From the NCBI RefSeq assembly GCF_014645315.1, contig NZ_BMLQ01000005.1:1-64000 (forward strand): a DNA stretch of 64,000 nt, written 5' to 3'. Positions 49,780 to 58,519 of this stretch are shown here, in pieces; position 1 is the stretch's first letter, and every line of letters begins with the position of its first letter. A program made the position numbers and the translations under genes. The notes below the pieces were generated by a model. It worked only from the letters and a program-made list of their open reading frames with translations. It did no database searches and had not been told where the DNA came from. Source of the stretch: Citricoccus zhacaiensis. Lineage in GTDB: Bacteria; Actinomycetota; Actinomycetes; Actinomycetales; Micrococcaceae.

Positions 49780-50304
49780 ATGGACCGCCGTCCTCCGACC
49801 GTACGTTCTCCACTGACCGGGTCCACGGGGCCCGGCCGTTCCGCCGATCCGGGCCCTCCTGGCACTCCTGGCACTTCCGCCGATCCCGGCGGCCCCCTGG
49901 GACCCGAGCGCCCTTGCGGACCCGCTGGTGCTGCCCGTGGTGCCGGGGCAGACCGAGGATCGGTCACCGCGGAATACGCGGTCATGCTGCCGGCCGCGGC
50001 CCTGGTGCTGGTGGGCGCCCTGCTTGCTGGTGCGGCGACCCTGCAGCAGGTCCGGCTGGAGGAAGCCGCAGCGGCCTCGGTCCGGGAGCTGGCCCGGGGA
50101 GAGAGCGAGGCCGACGTCCGCTCCACCGCCCGGCGCATGGCCGGCACGGCCACGGAACTCAGCAGCGACCGGAACACTGGCTGGGTCGCCGTGACCGTGG
50201 CCCACGCCCCTCCAGGGCCCCTGGCGTGGTGGGACGGGTGGGAACTGGAGGCCACGGCCCACGCGCCGGACCAGTGGGCCGTGCCTCCCACGGGAGCACC
50301 ATGA
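49780..50304 (+). CDS. TadE-like minor pilin
   Basis: This 174-aa protein has a Pro/Gly-rich leader of 60 residues, then G60-SVTAEYAVMLPAAALVLVGALLAG: a prepilin site and hydrophobic helix with Glu +5 and Tyr +6. A soluble exported part follows. This is a TadE-type pseudopilin (Rv3655c position). The leader is unusually long. It starts 177 bases after the Flp stop, and its stop overlaps the next ATG. Confidence 0.87.
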   Translation: MDRRPPTVRSPLTGSTGPGRSADPGPPGTPGTSADPGGPLGPERPCGPAGAARGAGADRGSVTAEYAVMLPAAALVLVGALLAGAATLQQVRLEEAAAASVRELARGESEADVRSTARRMAGTATELSSDRNTGWVAVTVAHAPPGPLAWWDGWELEATAHAPDQWAVPPTGAP

Positions 50305-50711
50305 ACCGGACGACGGAACGCCGGTCACGCGAACAGACTGAACAGCGCGAACGGGATGAACAGGGTGAACAGGGCGCCGGCAGCGTCACCGTGCTGGCCA
50401 CCGTGTTCCTGACCCTGGCGCTGCTGGGGGCCACCGCGGCGTTGGGCACCGCGGCCACGGCGGCGGCACGGGCCTCCGGAGCCGCGGACCTCGCCGCGCT
50501 CGCCGCCGCCGATGCCGCCCGTGGACTGGTGCTGGCCGATCCGTGCGTCGTGGCTGCCCAGACGGCTGATCGCCACGGAGCCACGGTCATCGAGTGCGTT
50601 GCTGCCTCAGACGGCACCGTGCAGGTGCGCACCCGCTATGAGTCGGCGCTGCCGTGGCCTTCCGAAGGGGTGGCCCGGGCCGGACCGCCGGCATCAACGG
50701 TGCCGCGGTGA
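50301..50711 (+). CDS. TadG/TadE-like pilus protein (Rv3654c-type)
   Basis: This 136-aa protein has an Arg/Glu-rich cytoplasmic start, then [25 protein letters not shown] and an exported part with two Cys (DPCVVA; VIECVAA). It resembles the Flp assembly TadE/G-like family. It lacks the Glu +5 of the pilin site, so processing by the prepilin peptidase is uncertain. Its last 76 bases lie antisense to the end of the convergent helicase gene. Confidence 0.85.
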   Translation: MNRTTERRSREQTEQRERDEQGEQGAGSVTVLATVFLTLALLGATAALGTAATAAARASGAADLAALAAADAARGLVLADPCVVAAQTADRHGATVIECVAASDGTVQVRTRYESALPWPSEGVARAGPPASTVPR

Positions 50712-53185
50712 GCGGCGCCCCGCAGCGACCGTGCCGCCGCGATCCGGACGCCCTGCAACACGAACGTCAGCAGGGTGGCGGCCCCGTGCTTGTCCAACGG
50801 GTTGTTGCGGTTGCCACACTTCGGAGACTGCACACAGGACGGGCAGCCCGAGGAGCAACTGCAGGAGAGCACCGTGTCCAGGGTGGCCTGCAGCCAGGTC
50901 GCGGCCTCCGCGAAGCCCCGTTCGGCGAAGCCGGCGCCGCCCGGGTGACCGTCGTAGACGAACACGGAGGGCTGACCGGTGTCCGGGTGCAGGGCCATGG
51001 ACACCCCGCCGATGTCCCAGCGGTCGTTCGAGGCCACGATGGGCAGGAGGCCGATCATCGCGTGTTCGGCGGCGTGCAGGGACCCGGGCAGCCGGTCCAT
51101 CGTCAGGCCGGCGGCCACGAGCACCTCCGGGGGGCAGTGGAACCAGACGGCCGTGGTGAAGAGATCCCGGGCGGGCAGCTCCAGGGGTTCCTCGCCGAGG
51201 ACCTCCCCGGAGACCAGGGCTTTGCGCTGGTAGGACACCACCTGGGTGGTGACCTTCACCGGACCCGTGCACCATTGCAGGTCTCCCGCGTCCACGCGGT
51301 GGACGGTGTCCAGGATCTCGATCTCGGTGATGTCCCGGGCCTGCGTGAAGAAGTCCGGCCACGCCCGCGTGACCAGGACGGCGTGGGCGTCCTCGTCGAG
51401 GTCCTCCACGAGATACGTCCGGTCCTGGTGGACGTACACGGCACCGGGGTGGGCCTGGTAGTGGGTCTGCGGGGAGCCCATGGAGCCCAGCAGGGCGCCG
51501 GTCTCGGTGTCGATGATGTCCACCGGTCCGCCGCCGTCGTCCCGCAGGGACACCAATCCGGCGGCATGCTCCGGATGCGTCCAGAACCAGCCGGCCGGAC
51601 GGCGCCTCAGGTAGCCCTCCTCGACGAGCTGTTCCACCAGTCCGCGGACTTCGTCCGGGTCCCCGAAGTCACCGAGCCCGTCCGGGACCAGGGGGAACTC
51701 GGCGGCCGCGGCGCACAGGTGTGGGGCGAGGATGTGCGGGTTGGTCGGGTCCGTGACCGAGTCCTCCACGGCCAGTTCGAAGACGGCCTCCGGGTGGTGG
51801 ACCACGTAGGTGTCCAGGGGATCGTCCCCGGCCACGTAGAGCGCCACCGATTCCTGCCCCGATCGTCCGGCGCGTCCCACCTGCTGGAAGAACGACGCGC
51901 GGGTGCCCGGCCAGCCGGCCACCAGCACGGCGTCGAGTCCGGCGATGTCGATGCCCAGCTCCAGCGCCGGCGTGGAGGCGACCCCCAGCAACCGGCCGGT
52001 ACGCAGAGCCGTCTCCACCTCGCGGCGCTCCTCGGGCAGGTATCCCGCTCGGTAGGCCGCCACTCGGGGCGGCAAGGACGGGTCCACCTCGGCGAGCTCA
52101 CGTTTGGCGGCGGAGGCCATCGCCTCGGCTCCGCGGCGGGAGCGGATGAAGGCAATGGTCCGGGTGCCGGTGACGGCCAGGTCGGCCATCATCCCGGCGC
52201 CCTCGGCCGTGGCCGAACGGCGCACGGGAGCCCCGTTCTCGCCGCGCCGGTCCGTGAGCTCCGGTTCCCAGAAGCCGACCGTGACGGCCCCGTGGGGGGA
52301 GGCGTCCTCGGTCACGGCCACCGCGTCCGCGCCGATCAGGCGCGAGAAGGACCCGGCGGGGTCCGCACTGGTGGCCGAGGCCCCGATGAAGACCGGGCCT
52401 GGTGTGGCCGGGGCCTCGACCCCGTCTCGCCGCCCGGACCGATAGTGCGCGCAGACGCGGGCCAGCCGGCGCAGCAGCACGGCCACGTGGGAGCCGAAGA
52501 CCCCCCGGTACACGTGAGCCTCGTCCACCACCACGAAGCGCAGCCGCCGGAAGAAGCGGGACCAGCGTTCGTGGTGCGGCAGGATGCCGACGTGCAGCAT
52601 GTCCGGGTTCGTCAGCAGCACGTTCGCATGCTCTCGGGCCCACTTGCGGTCGGCGATGTCCGTGTCCCCGTCATAGGGGGCCGGCCGCAGCCAGGTGGCG
52701 CCGTCCCGGGCCAGGGCGCGCCAGGCGTTGAGCTGGTCGGCCGCGAGCGCCTTCGTGGGGGACAGATAGAGCACGGTCCCGGCGGGGTCGTCGTACAGGG
52801 CGGTCCCGGCGGCGAGCTGGTAGCCGAGGGACTTGCCCGACGCCGTCCCCGTCGCCAACACCACGTTGGTCCCGGCGGCAGCAAGGCCGGCCGCCTCGGC
52901 CTGGTGCTTCCATGGCTCCAAAGCCCCGGAGCCCCCGAGCGCGTGGATGAGGCCGTCCGGAGTACCCTCCGGCCAGGGCACCGTGATGGCCTGCCGTTCG
53001 GGCAGGTGCCGGACGTGGAGCAGCTGCGGCGGGATGGAGCGGCGGCCGAGCGTGCGGCTCAGGGCCTCGGCGTCGCGGGGGTCATCTGTGCGTGGGCCAC
53101 CGGCCGGCTGCACGAACCCGTCTCCAGTCCCGTCTTCAGGCCCGTCTCCGGTGCCGTTCCGGGGGTGTTCCCCGCGGGGGTCCAC
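50636..53185 (-). CDS. MrfA-like DEAD/DEAH helicase
   Basis: This 849-aa superfamily 2 helicase has Walker A ([13 protein letters not shown]), a DEAH-type box ([11 protein letters not shown]), a SAT motif ([12 protein letters not shown]) and a helicase C domain with VGRAGRSGQ. The C-terminus has the DUF1998 domain with a Cys cluster C-X-C-X3-C-X2-C ([17 protein letters not shown]). This combination is that of B. subtilis MrfA, a mitomycin-adduct repair helicase, and of Rv3649. Start ATG 53185 lies immediately after the GNAT stop. Position beside the Tad locus is conserved in actinobacteria. Confidence 0.93.
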   Translation of the reverse strand: MDPRGEHPRNGTGDGPEDGTGDGFVQPAGGPRTDDPRDAEALSRTLGRRSIPPQLLHVRHLPERQAITVPWPEGTPDGLIHALGGSGALEPWKHQAEAAGLAAAGTNVVLATGTASGKSLGYQLAAGTALYDDPAGTVLYLSPTKALAADQLNAWRALARDGATWLRPAPYDGDTDIADRKWAREHANVLLTNPDMLHVGILPHHERWSRFFRRLRFVVVDEAHVYRGVFGSHVAVLLRRLARVCAHYRSGRRDGVEAPATPGPVFIGASATSADPAGSFSRLIGADAVAVTEDASPHGAVTVGFWEPELTDRRGENGAPVRRSATAEGAGMMADLAVTGTRTIAFIRSRRGAEAMASAAKRELAEVDPSLPPRVAAYRAGYLPEERREVETALRTGRLLGVASTPALELGIDIAGLDAVLVAGWPGTRASFFQQVGRAGRSGQESVALYVAGDDPLDTYVVHHPEAVFELAVEDSVTDPTNPHILAPHLCAAAAEFPLVPDGLGDFGDPDEVRGLVEQLVEEGYLRRRPAGWFWTHPEHAAGLVSLRDDGGGPVDIIDTETGALLGSMGSPQTHYQAHPGAVYVHQDRTYLVEDLDEDAHAVLVTRAWPDFFTQARDITEIEILDTVHRVDAGDLQWCTGPVKVTTQVVSYQRKALVSGEVLGEEPLELPARDLFTTAVWFHCPPEVLVAAGLTMDRLPGSLHAAEHAMIGLLPIVASNDRWDIGGVSMALHPDTGQPSVFVYDGHPGGAGFAERGFAEAATWLQATLDTVLSCSCSSGCPSCVQSPKCGNRNNPLDKHGAATLLTFVLQGVRIAAARSLRGAAHRGTVDAGGPARATPSEGHGSADS

Positions 53186-53899
53186 TCAGCCGGCGTCCGA
53201 GTGGGACGGGTTCTCGGTGTCGTGCTCCAGGGCGCCGTAGACGGTGACGTCGGCGAGCTCGGTCCAACCGAGGTGGCCGTAGAGGGCCTGTCCGTCGGCA
53301 CTGGCCACGAGCAGGCCCTCCTCGACGTCGTGCTCCAGGGCCAGCGAGGCGAGGTAGCGCATCACCAGCGAACCGAGGCCTTGCCGGCGGAATTCGGGGG
53401 AGGTCCAGATGCGGTCGAACACGGCATAGCCGTCCACGGCGGCCACCCGGCCGCGGGCTGCCACAGCGCCCTCGCCCTGGGGATGCTCCTCCGTGCTGGT
53501 GATCGTGACGAGGAACCAGTCCGGGTCCTTGCGTTCCACGGTGGCCTCGAACTCCTCGGGCACGATGGGGGCTTCGACATCCTGGCCTCCCATGTCCACC
53601 ACCATGAGCTTCTCGCCGGTGGAGAGCGCCTTGAGGGGGACACCGGCCGGCACGGTGGGCGGCGGTCCGACCACGGTCAGCAGCCGTCCGGGGTGGTTCT
53701 GGACCTCCGCGGACACCGCCTTGAGGGCGGTCTCGTCCGGGTGGGCCAGGACGTACTCCCAGTCCTGTCCGTCACCGGCCTGGACTCCACTGCGCAGGGA
53801 TGCGTGGACCACGCCGTCATGTTGCACGTCGTAGTTCCGGCAGCGGGACCAGCCGGTCACCCAGGTGCTGACCAGCGCGTCATTCAAGGCAGAAGTCAT
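53186..53899 (-). CDS. GNAT-family acetyltransferase
   Basis: This 237-aa protein has an N-terminal beta-rich part and a C-terminal GNAT fold with the acetyl-CoA loop [47 protein letters not shown], fitting motif A (RRQGLG). The acceptor is unknown. Its stop is directly adjacent to the helicase start (no gap), so they are likely co-transcribed. Confidence 0.9.
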   Translation of the reverse strand: MTSALNDALVSTWVTGWSRCRNYDVQHDGVVHASLRSGVQAGDGQDWEYVLAHPDETALKAVSAEVQNHPGRLLTVVGPPPTVPAGVPLKALSTGEKLMVVDMGGQDVEAPIVPEEFEATVERKDPDWFLVTITSTEEHPQGEGAVAARGRVAAVDGYAVFDRIWTSPEFRRQGLGSLVMRYLASLALEHDVEEGLLVASADGQALYGHLGWTELADVTVYGALEHDTENPSHSDAG

Positions 53900-54052
53900 G
53901 GGACGAGACTAGCCCGAGCCGGAGGCTGCCCGCACGCGTCGGATCAATATCCGGGTCAAATCGTCACTTCCCAGTATGCCGCGGTCCCCCGCAGCGGCGC
54001 CGTCTCCGGACGGCCCTCGTGGGGCGGGAGATCCCGGACTACCCTTGATGCA

Positions 54053-54940
54053 GTGAGCCAGTCCAAGATCGCCCTGTACTACCGCTTCGCCCCGTTGGCC
54101 GATCCAGAGGCCGTGCGCCTCTGGCAGCACGCCTTGGCCTCGCGCTGGGGGCTGACCGGGCGCATCATCGTGTCCCCGCACGGGATCAACGGCACCGTGG
54201 GTGGACCGCTGGCGGCGGTGAAACAGTACGTCAAGACCACCCGCACCTATGGCCCCTTCGCCGGTCTGGAGGTCAAGTGGTCCGACGGTTCGGCGGAGGA
54301 CTTCCCGCGGTTGTCCGTCAAGGTGCGGCCCGAGCTGGTGGCCTTCGACGCCCCGGACGAGATCGTCGTGACCGAGGACGGCGTGCAAGACACCGGAGTG
54401 CACCTGACACCCGAGGACCTGCACCGGTTGGTGGAGGAGAAGGAGTCCGCCGGGACCCCCGTGGTGTTCTTCGACGGGCGCAACGCCGTGGAGGCCAAGA
54501 TCGGTCGATTCGCCGGGGCCGTGGTGCCGGACACCGTCACCACCCGGGACTTCGTCTCCGAACTGGACTCGGGTGCCTATGACCACCTCAAGGACCAGCC
54601 CGTGGTCACCTACTGCACCGGCGGGGTCCGCTGTGAAGTGCTGACGGCGCTGATGCACCACCGCGGCTTCGGGGAGGTCTATCAACTGGACGGCGGAATC
54701 GTGAAGTACGGAGAGGCCTATGGTGACTCCGGCCTCTGGGAGGGGTCCCTGGCCGTCTTCGACCAGCGCATGCGGGTCCAGTTCTCCGACCAGTCCGCGA
54801 CTATCGGCGAGTGCACCCTCTGTGCGGGTCCCACCTCGGAGCTGCGGAACTGCTCCGATCCGTCCTGCCAGACCCTGGACACCGTGTGCGATGCCTGCGT
54901 CCTGGCCGCCCCGGACCGCACGTGCGCGGTGTGCCGGTGA
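54053..54940 (+). CDS. trhO: tRNA uridine-34 hydroxylase TrhO
   Basis: This 295-aa rhodanese-family protein makes 5-hydroxyuridine at the tRNA wobble base. Active-site Cys188 sits in YCTGGVRC; the N-terminal part has [15 protein letters not shown]. The C-terminal zinc-like region holds several CxxC-type Cys ([19 protein letters not shown]...CDAC...CAVC). GTG 54053 follows a TACCCT box by 7 bases (leaderless). Its TGA overlaps the lipoprotein GTG. Confidence 0.95.
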   Translation: MSQSKIALYYRFAPLADPEAVRLWQHALASRWGLTGRIIVSPHGINGTVGGPLAAVKQYVKTTRTYGPFAGLEVKWSDGSAEDFPRLSVKVRPELVAFDAPDEIVVTEDGVQDTGVHLTPEDLHRLVEEKESAGTPVVFFDGRNAVEAKIGRFAGAVVPDTVTTRDFVSELDSGAYDHLKDQPVVTYCTGGVRCEVLTALMHHRGFGEVYQLDGGIVKYGEAYGDSGLWEGSLAVFDQRMRVQFSDQSATIGECTLCAGPTSELRNCSDPSCQTLDTVCDACVLAAPDRTCAVCR

Positions 54941-55602
54941 GACGCCGGGCCGCCGGGCTGGTTCTCGCGGGGCTTTTGCTGACCGGTTGCGGGTCGCCCG
55001 ACCCGGCGGATACCCCTCCCCAGTCCGGGGAGCAGCTCCGGGCGATGCTCCTGACCATGGAGGAGTATGGGCTGGAGGGAGCCGACGGTCCGGGGGAGCA
55101 GATCGACCCGAGCCTGATCGCGACCGTGGTCGACGATCCCTCCCAGGCCGAGGGCGCCTGCGCTGACGCGCTGCAGGCCCTGCAGTCCGCATCCTTCGAG
55201 ACCACCGCCAGCGCCGCCGAGGCCGTCAGCGTGGTCGAGGGCTACGAGGATGCGTACCTGCCTCCCATCCTGTCCACCGCGCTGTTCGCCCGCGAGGATG
55301 CGAACGGGCCGGAGCCGGGCCCGCTCTACACCGCGGTGGGCCGGGACTGCGAGGCCACGGAACTGCGCCAGGGCGAGGCCACTGTCACCGTGGCGCCCCT
55401 GCCCGGGGGCCGGGACGGGGTGGTGGCGCACAGCAGCGGTGACGAGTTGCTCGGGGACGCCAGCGTGACCATCGCCGTGGACACCGTGGGCCATCACCAC
55501 GTCATGGTCAGCGGCATCCTCGTGGACCCGGAGACCGTGGTGGCGGCGTTCGACCGGCAGGTCGAGAAACTCCGGCAGGGACTCCTCGCGGCGGCACCGT
55601 GA
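54937..55602 (+). CDS. Predicted lipoprotein coupled to trhO
   Basis: This 221-aa lipoprotein has a short signal peptide with lipobox LLLTGC (Cys18). A domain of about 190 residues follows ([31 protein letters not shown]...[20 protein letters not shown]). It resembles the 7000-7908 lipoprotein in overall plan, including the late GHHHV / DHHVYGV segment before a final helix, so the two may be distant relatives. No function is known. GTG 54937 overlaps the trhO stop. Confidence 0.85.
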   Translation: MRRRAAGLVLAGLLLTGCGSPDPADTPPQSGEQLRAMLLTMEEYGLEGADGPGEQIDPSLIATVVDDPSQAEGACADALQALQSASFETTASAAEAVSVVEGYEDAYLPPILSTALFAREDANGPEPGPLYTAVGRDCEATELRQGEATVTVAPLPGGRDGVVAHSSGDELLGDASVTIAVDTVGHHHVMVSGILVDPETVVAAFDRQVEKLRQGLLAAAP

Positions 55603-55669
55603 GGCAGCGCCCTGAGGAGGGGGCGGCGGTGATGCGGAGGCGGTGCCGGCCACGCACCACAATGGAGTC

Positions 55670-57595
55670 ATGACCGAACCGCGTCCGAAGGCCGCCAACA
55701 CTGCCAGTCCCGCCAGCACTCCCAGCACCGAGCAGCCCTTCAACCACGCGATGATCGACCCGCCGCGGTGGGGCCGGGGTCCCGCCGCCGTCGACGCCGT
55801 TGCCGCCCTCGCCGCCGACTTGCGCGCCCTGCCCTACACTACCGATGCGGTCGGGGATCTGCTGGGGGCCATGGCCACCGCCGCACTGGAGCGCGAGCAG
55901 GCCGAGCCGGCCCGCCGCCGCCTCGCCCAGGTGATGCACGACGCCGGCGCCCCCGCCTCCCAGCGCGCGCTCGCCGCCGTCGTGTCCTGCTGGATGCTCG
56001 GCGACGCGGTGCCGACCACCGCGCTGGACGCCGCCCTGCCCGCGCTGACGGCCGCCGATGCCGCCGAGCTCAACCTGGGCTGGATCCGGGACGGTGCCTT
56101 CCACCCGGTGGTCGACCTCTCGCCCTACTCGACCGACGACCTCGGTGAGGTATGGGTGGCCAGCGACCAGACCGCCCTGCAGACCCGGACCACCTTGCCT
56201 TCCTGGCACGTGCTCGGCATCGGCCGGGCGTCGATGACCCTGGCGGGCAACGTGATCCGCCGCCCCGTGGCCCGCGCCCTGGACCTCGGCACCGGCTGCG
56301 GCATCCAGACCCTGCACCTGCTGGCCCACGCCGACCACGTCACCGCCACGGACCTCTCCCTCCGAGCGCTCGAGTTCACGGCCTTCAACCTGGCCCTCAA
56401 CGCCGAGGCCCTCGGCCTGGACCTGACCGGAGAACTGGACCTCGATCAGACAGAAGCCCGGGGGCCGGACGGTCAATCGGAGGGCTCCCGCAGCGGATTC
56501 CCCCTCACGCTCGGCGGGCGCGTGACCCTGCTGCAGGGGGACCTGCTGGAGCCGGTGGCCGGCCACCGCTTCGACCTGGTCGTCTCCAACCCGCCCTACG
56601 TCATCACCCCGCGCTCGGGGTCGGAGCCGGACCGGTTCACCGGGGAGGTCGGGGATGGGATCAACACGTACCGGGACGGCGGCCGCCCCGGGGACCGGTT
56701 GCTGGCCGAGCTCGTCGCCACCCTGCCGGAGCACCTCGAGCCTGGCGGCATGGCGCAGATGCTCGGCAACTGGGAGATCCACGGCCTCTCGGACAGCACC
56801 ACGGACAGCGTCCCAGGCGACACCACGGATCACGCCACGGACAGCGCCATGGACAGCGCACCGGACCGCGTGGCCGGGGCCGCCAGCCCCCAGCTGCCGG
56901 ACTGGGAGGTGCGCCCGCGCTCCTGGGTGCCGTCCGGCGTCGACGCCTGGTTCATCCAGCGTGACCTGCTGGACCCGGCCGGCTACGCCGAGACCTGGTT
57001 GCAGGACTCCTCGGAGCAGCTCGACCCCGCGGAGTACACGGCGGGGTACCGGCGCTACCTGGAGGACTTCGGAGAACGGGGTGTGGCCGCCGTCGGGTTC
57101 GGGTACGTGTGGTTGCGCCGCCCGGCCGCACCGCGGGCCGGCCGGATCCGCACCGAGGTCCTCGAATCCGAGCTGCAGCAGCCGTTGGGGCCGGCCTGGG
57201 GCGAGACGGTGGACCGCTGGGACCTGGTCGCCGGAGCTACAGGAGATACAGGAGATACAGCAGGCACCGGAGACCTGAGCGCACTGCGGGAGCTGCACGT
57301 CACGGTCCCCGGCGATGTCACCGAGGAACGCCACCAGCGCTTCGGCTCCGACCACCCGGAGATCATCCTGGCCCGTCAGGGCGGCGGTTTCCGGCGGACG
57401 GCCCACGTGGACACCGCCACCGCCGGGTTCCTGTCCGCCGCGGACGGCGAGTTCTCGGTGGGGCAGCTGACCGGTGCGGTGGCCGGACTGCTGGACCTGG
57501 ACGAGGCGGGGGAGCGGGCCCTGGTGGCCGCCGTGGCCGAGCTGCTCACGGACGGATTCCTGACCGTTACCGCACCGATACCGTCCGGAATGTGA
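55670..57595 (+). CDS. Large SAM-dependent methyltransferase (PrmC/HemK-like core)
   Basis: This 641-aa protein has an N-terminal helical domain (about 35-190), a class I methyltransferase core with LDLGTGCGIQTLHL and the NPPY motif (VVSNPPYVI, the signature of amino/glutamine N-methyltransferases), and a C-terminal winged-helix-like domain. Two low-complexity inserts, a TDS-type repeat near residues 380-400 and a TGD repeat near 520-530, interrupt it. Substrate is unknown; RNA, DNA or protein are all possible. ATG 55670 is 6 bases after a CACAAT box. Confidence 0.88.
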   Translation: MTEPRPKAANTASPASTPSTEQPFNHAMIDPPRWGRGPAAVDAVAALAADLRALPYTTDAVGDLLGAMATAALEREQAEPARRRLAQVMHDAGAPASQRALAAVVSCWMLGDAVPTTALDAALPALTAADAAELNLGWIRDGAFHPVVDLSPYSTDDLGEVWVASDQTALQTRTTLPSWHVLGIGRASMTLAGNVIRRPVARALDLGTGCGIQTLHLLAHADHVTATDLSLRALEFTAFNLALNAEALGLDLTGELDLDQTEARGPDGQSEGSRSGFPLTLGGRVTLLQGDLLEPVAGHRFDLVVSNPPYVITPRSGSEPDRFTGEVGDGINTYRDGGRPGDRLLAELVATLPEHLEPGGMAQMLGNWEIHGLSDSTTDSVPGDTTDHATDSAMDSAPDRVAGAASPQLPDWEVRPRSWVPSGVDAWFIQRDLLDPAGYAETWLQDSSEQLDPAEYTAGYRRYLEDFGERGVAAVGFGYVWLRRPAAPRAGRIRTEVLESELQQPLGPAWGETVDRWDLVAGATGDTGDTAGTGDLSALRELHVTVPGDVTEERHQRFGSDHPEIILARQGGGFRRTAHVDTATAGFLSAADGEFSVGQLTGAVAGLLDLDEAGERALVAAVAELLTDGFLTVTAPIPSGM

Positions 57596-57640
57596 ACGAG
57601 GACACGCTAAATCTGAAAGAACTGCCTAGAATCTTGGTCC

Positions 57641-58360
57641 ATGACTGAACTAGACACCGCTCCGACCCCCGGGAGCGGAACGGTGCCGGCCGCCCGACGG
57701 CCGGTGGTCATCTCCGATCCCCAGGCCATCCGGGCCCTGGCCCACGAGGCCCGGCTGGAGGCGCTGGAGGAGCTCTACGCCTCGCAGTCCACCCGGACCG
57801 CGACCGAACTGGCTTCCCGATGCGGACTGACCCCCTCGGCCATGAGCTACCACCTGCGAGCCCTGGAGAAATACGGCTTCGTGGAACGCTCGCCTTCGGA
57901 GGGGGACGGCCGTGAGCGGCGCTGGAAGGCGGCCGGCTACTCGCTGCTCGTCGACTCCCTGAACCACACCCCGGCCTCCAAGCAGGCGTTCATCGACGTC
58001 CAGCTGAACACCTTCCGGGACCGGATCATGAAGGAGGTGGCCCGCCGAGAGGCCGAGGACAAGCTCCTGCGCCAGGCGGCGGAGGAGGCCGTGGCCACCG
58101 CTCGGGACGCCAATGCGCCCCTGGACGGACGGGACATCGGCGTCCACGAGCCCGGCCGGCGCCGGCCCCCGGTGCTGTCCACCGGCATGGTGTTCGTCAA
58201 CGCCGAGCAGCGCGCCGAGTTCCAGCGCCGCCTCGCCGAGCTGATCGACGAGTTCGAGGAGCTCAATCCCGCCTCCGAGCGCTCGGTGGACGCCGAACGC
58301 GTGTATTACCTCGTCTCTGTTCTGGCAGACTCGGTCCCGGAAACCCCCGGTCACGCCTGA
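57641..58360 (+). CDS. ArsR-type helix-turn-helix regulator
   Basis: This 239-aa protein has an N-terminal winged helix (AIRALAHEARLEALEELYAS...TATELASRCGLTPSAMSYHLRALEKYGFVER) and a long C-terminal helical part (DIQLNTFRDRIMKEVARREAEDKLLRQAAEEAV; FQRRLAELIDEFEEL). No Cys metal site is seen, so it is not a metal sensor of the SmtB type. It lies 8 bases after a TAGAAT box (leaderless). Target genes are unknown. Confidence 0.9.
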   Translation: MTELDTAPTPGSGTVPAARRPVVISDPQAIRALAHEARLEALEELYASQSTRTATELASRCGLTPSAMSYHLRALEKYGFVERSPSEGDGRERRWKAAGYSLLVDSLNHTPASKQAFIDVQLNTFRDRIMKEVARREAEDKLLRQAAEEAVATARDANAPLDGRDIGVHEPGRRRPPVLSTGMVFVNAEQRAEFQRRLAELIDEFEELNPASERSVDAERVYYLVSVLADSVPETPGHA

Positions 58361-58401
58361 TCGGGAGCCCGGGGCGCGCCGACGGTCAAGGACCGGGGGC
58401 G

Positions 58402-58428
58402 CGGTGCCGTTACATTAGTAGGGCACCG
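58402..58428. promoter_or_regulatory. Palindrome around the topA promoter
   Basis: CGGTGCC (58402-58408) pairs with GGCACCG (58422-58428) on both sides of TTACATTAGTA, which contains a TACATT -10-like box (58411-58416). A second hairpin (CCGCCTG 58435-58441 with CAGGCGG 58449-58455) lies in the leader. These could control topA. Confidence 0.45.
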
Positions 58429-58519
58429 GGCGGTCCGCCTGGAAGTCACAGGCGGCCATCCACTGAGCCAGCCGGGCCCAGTGGACCTGTTCCCCGCCCG
58501 GCGACGAAAAGGAGCCCGA

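Noticed and set aside
50654-54052. Long plus-strand open frame before trhO
   Set aside because: It is antisense to the helicase and GNAT genes; only the last 888 bases (trhO) show family sequence.
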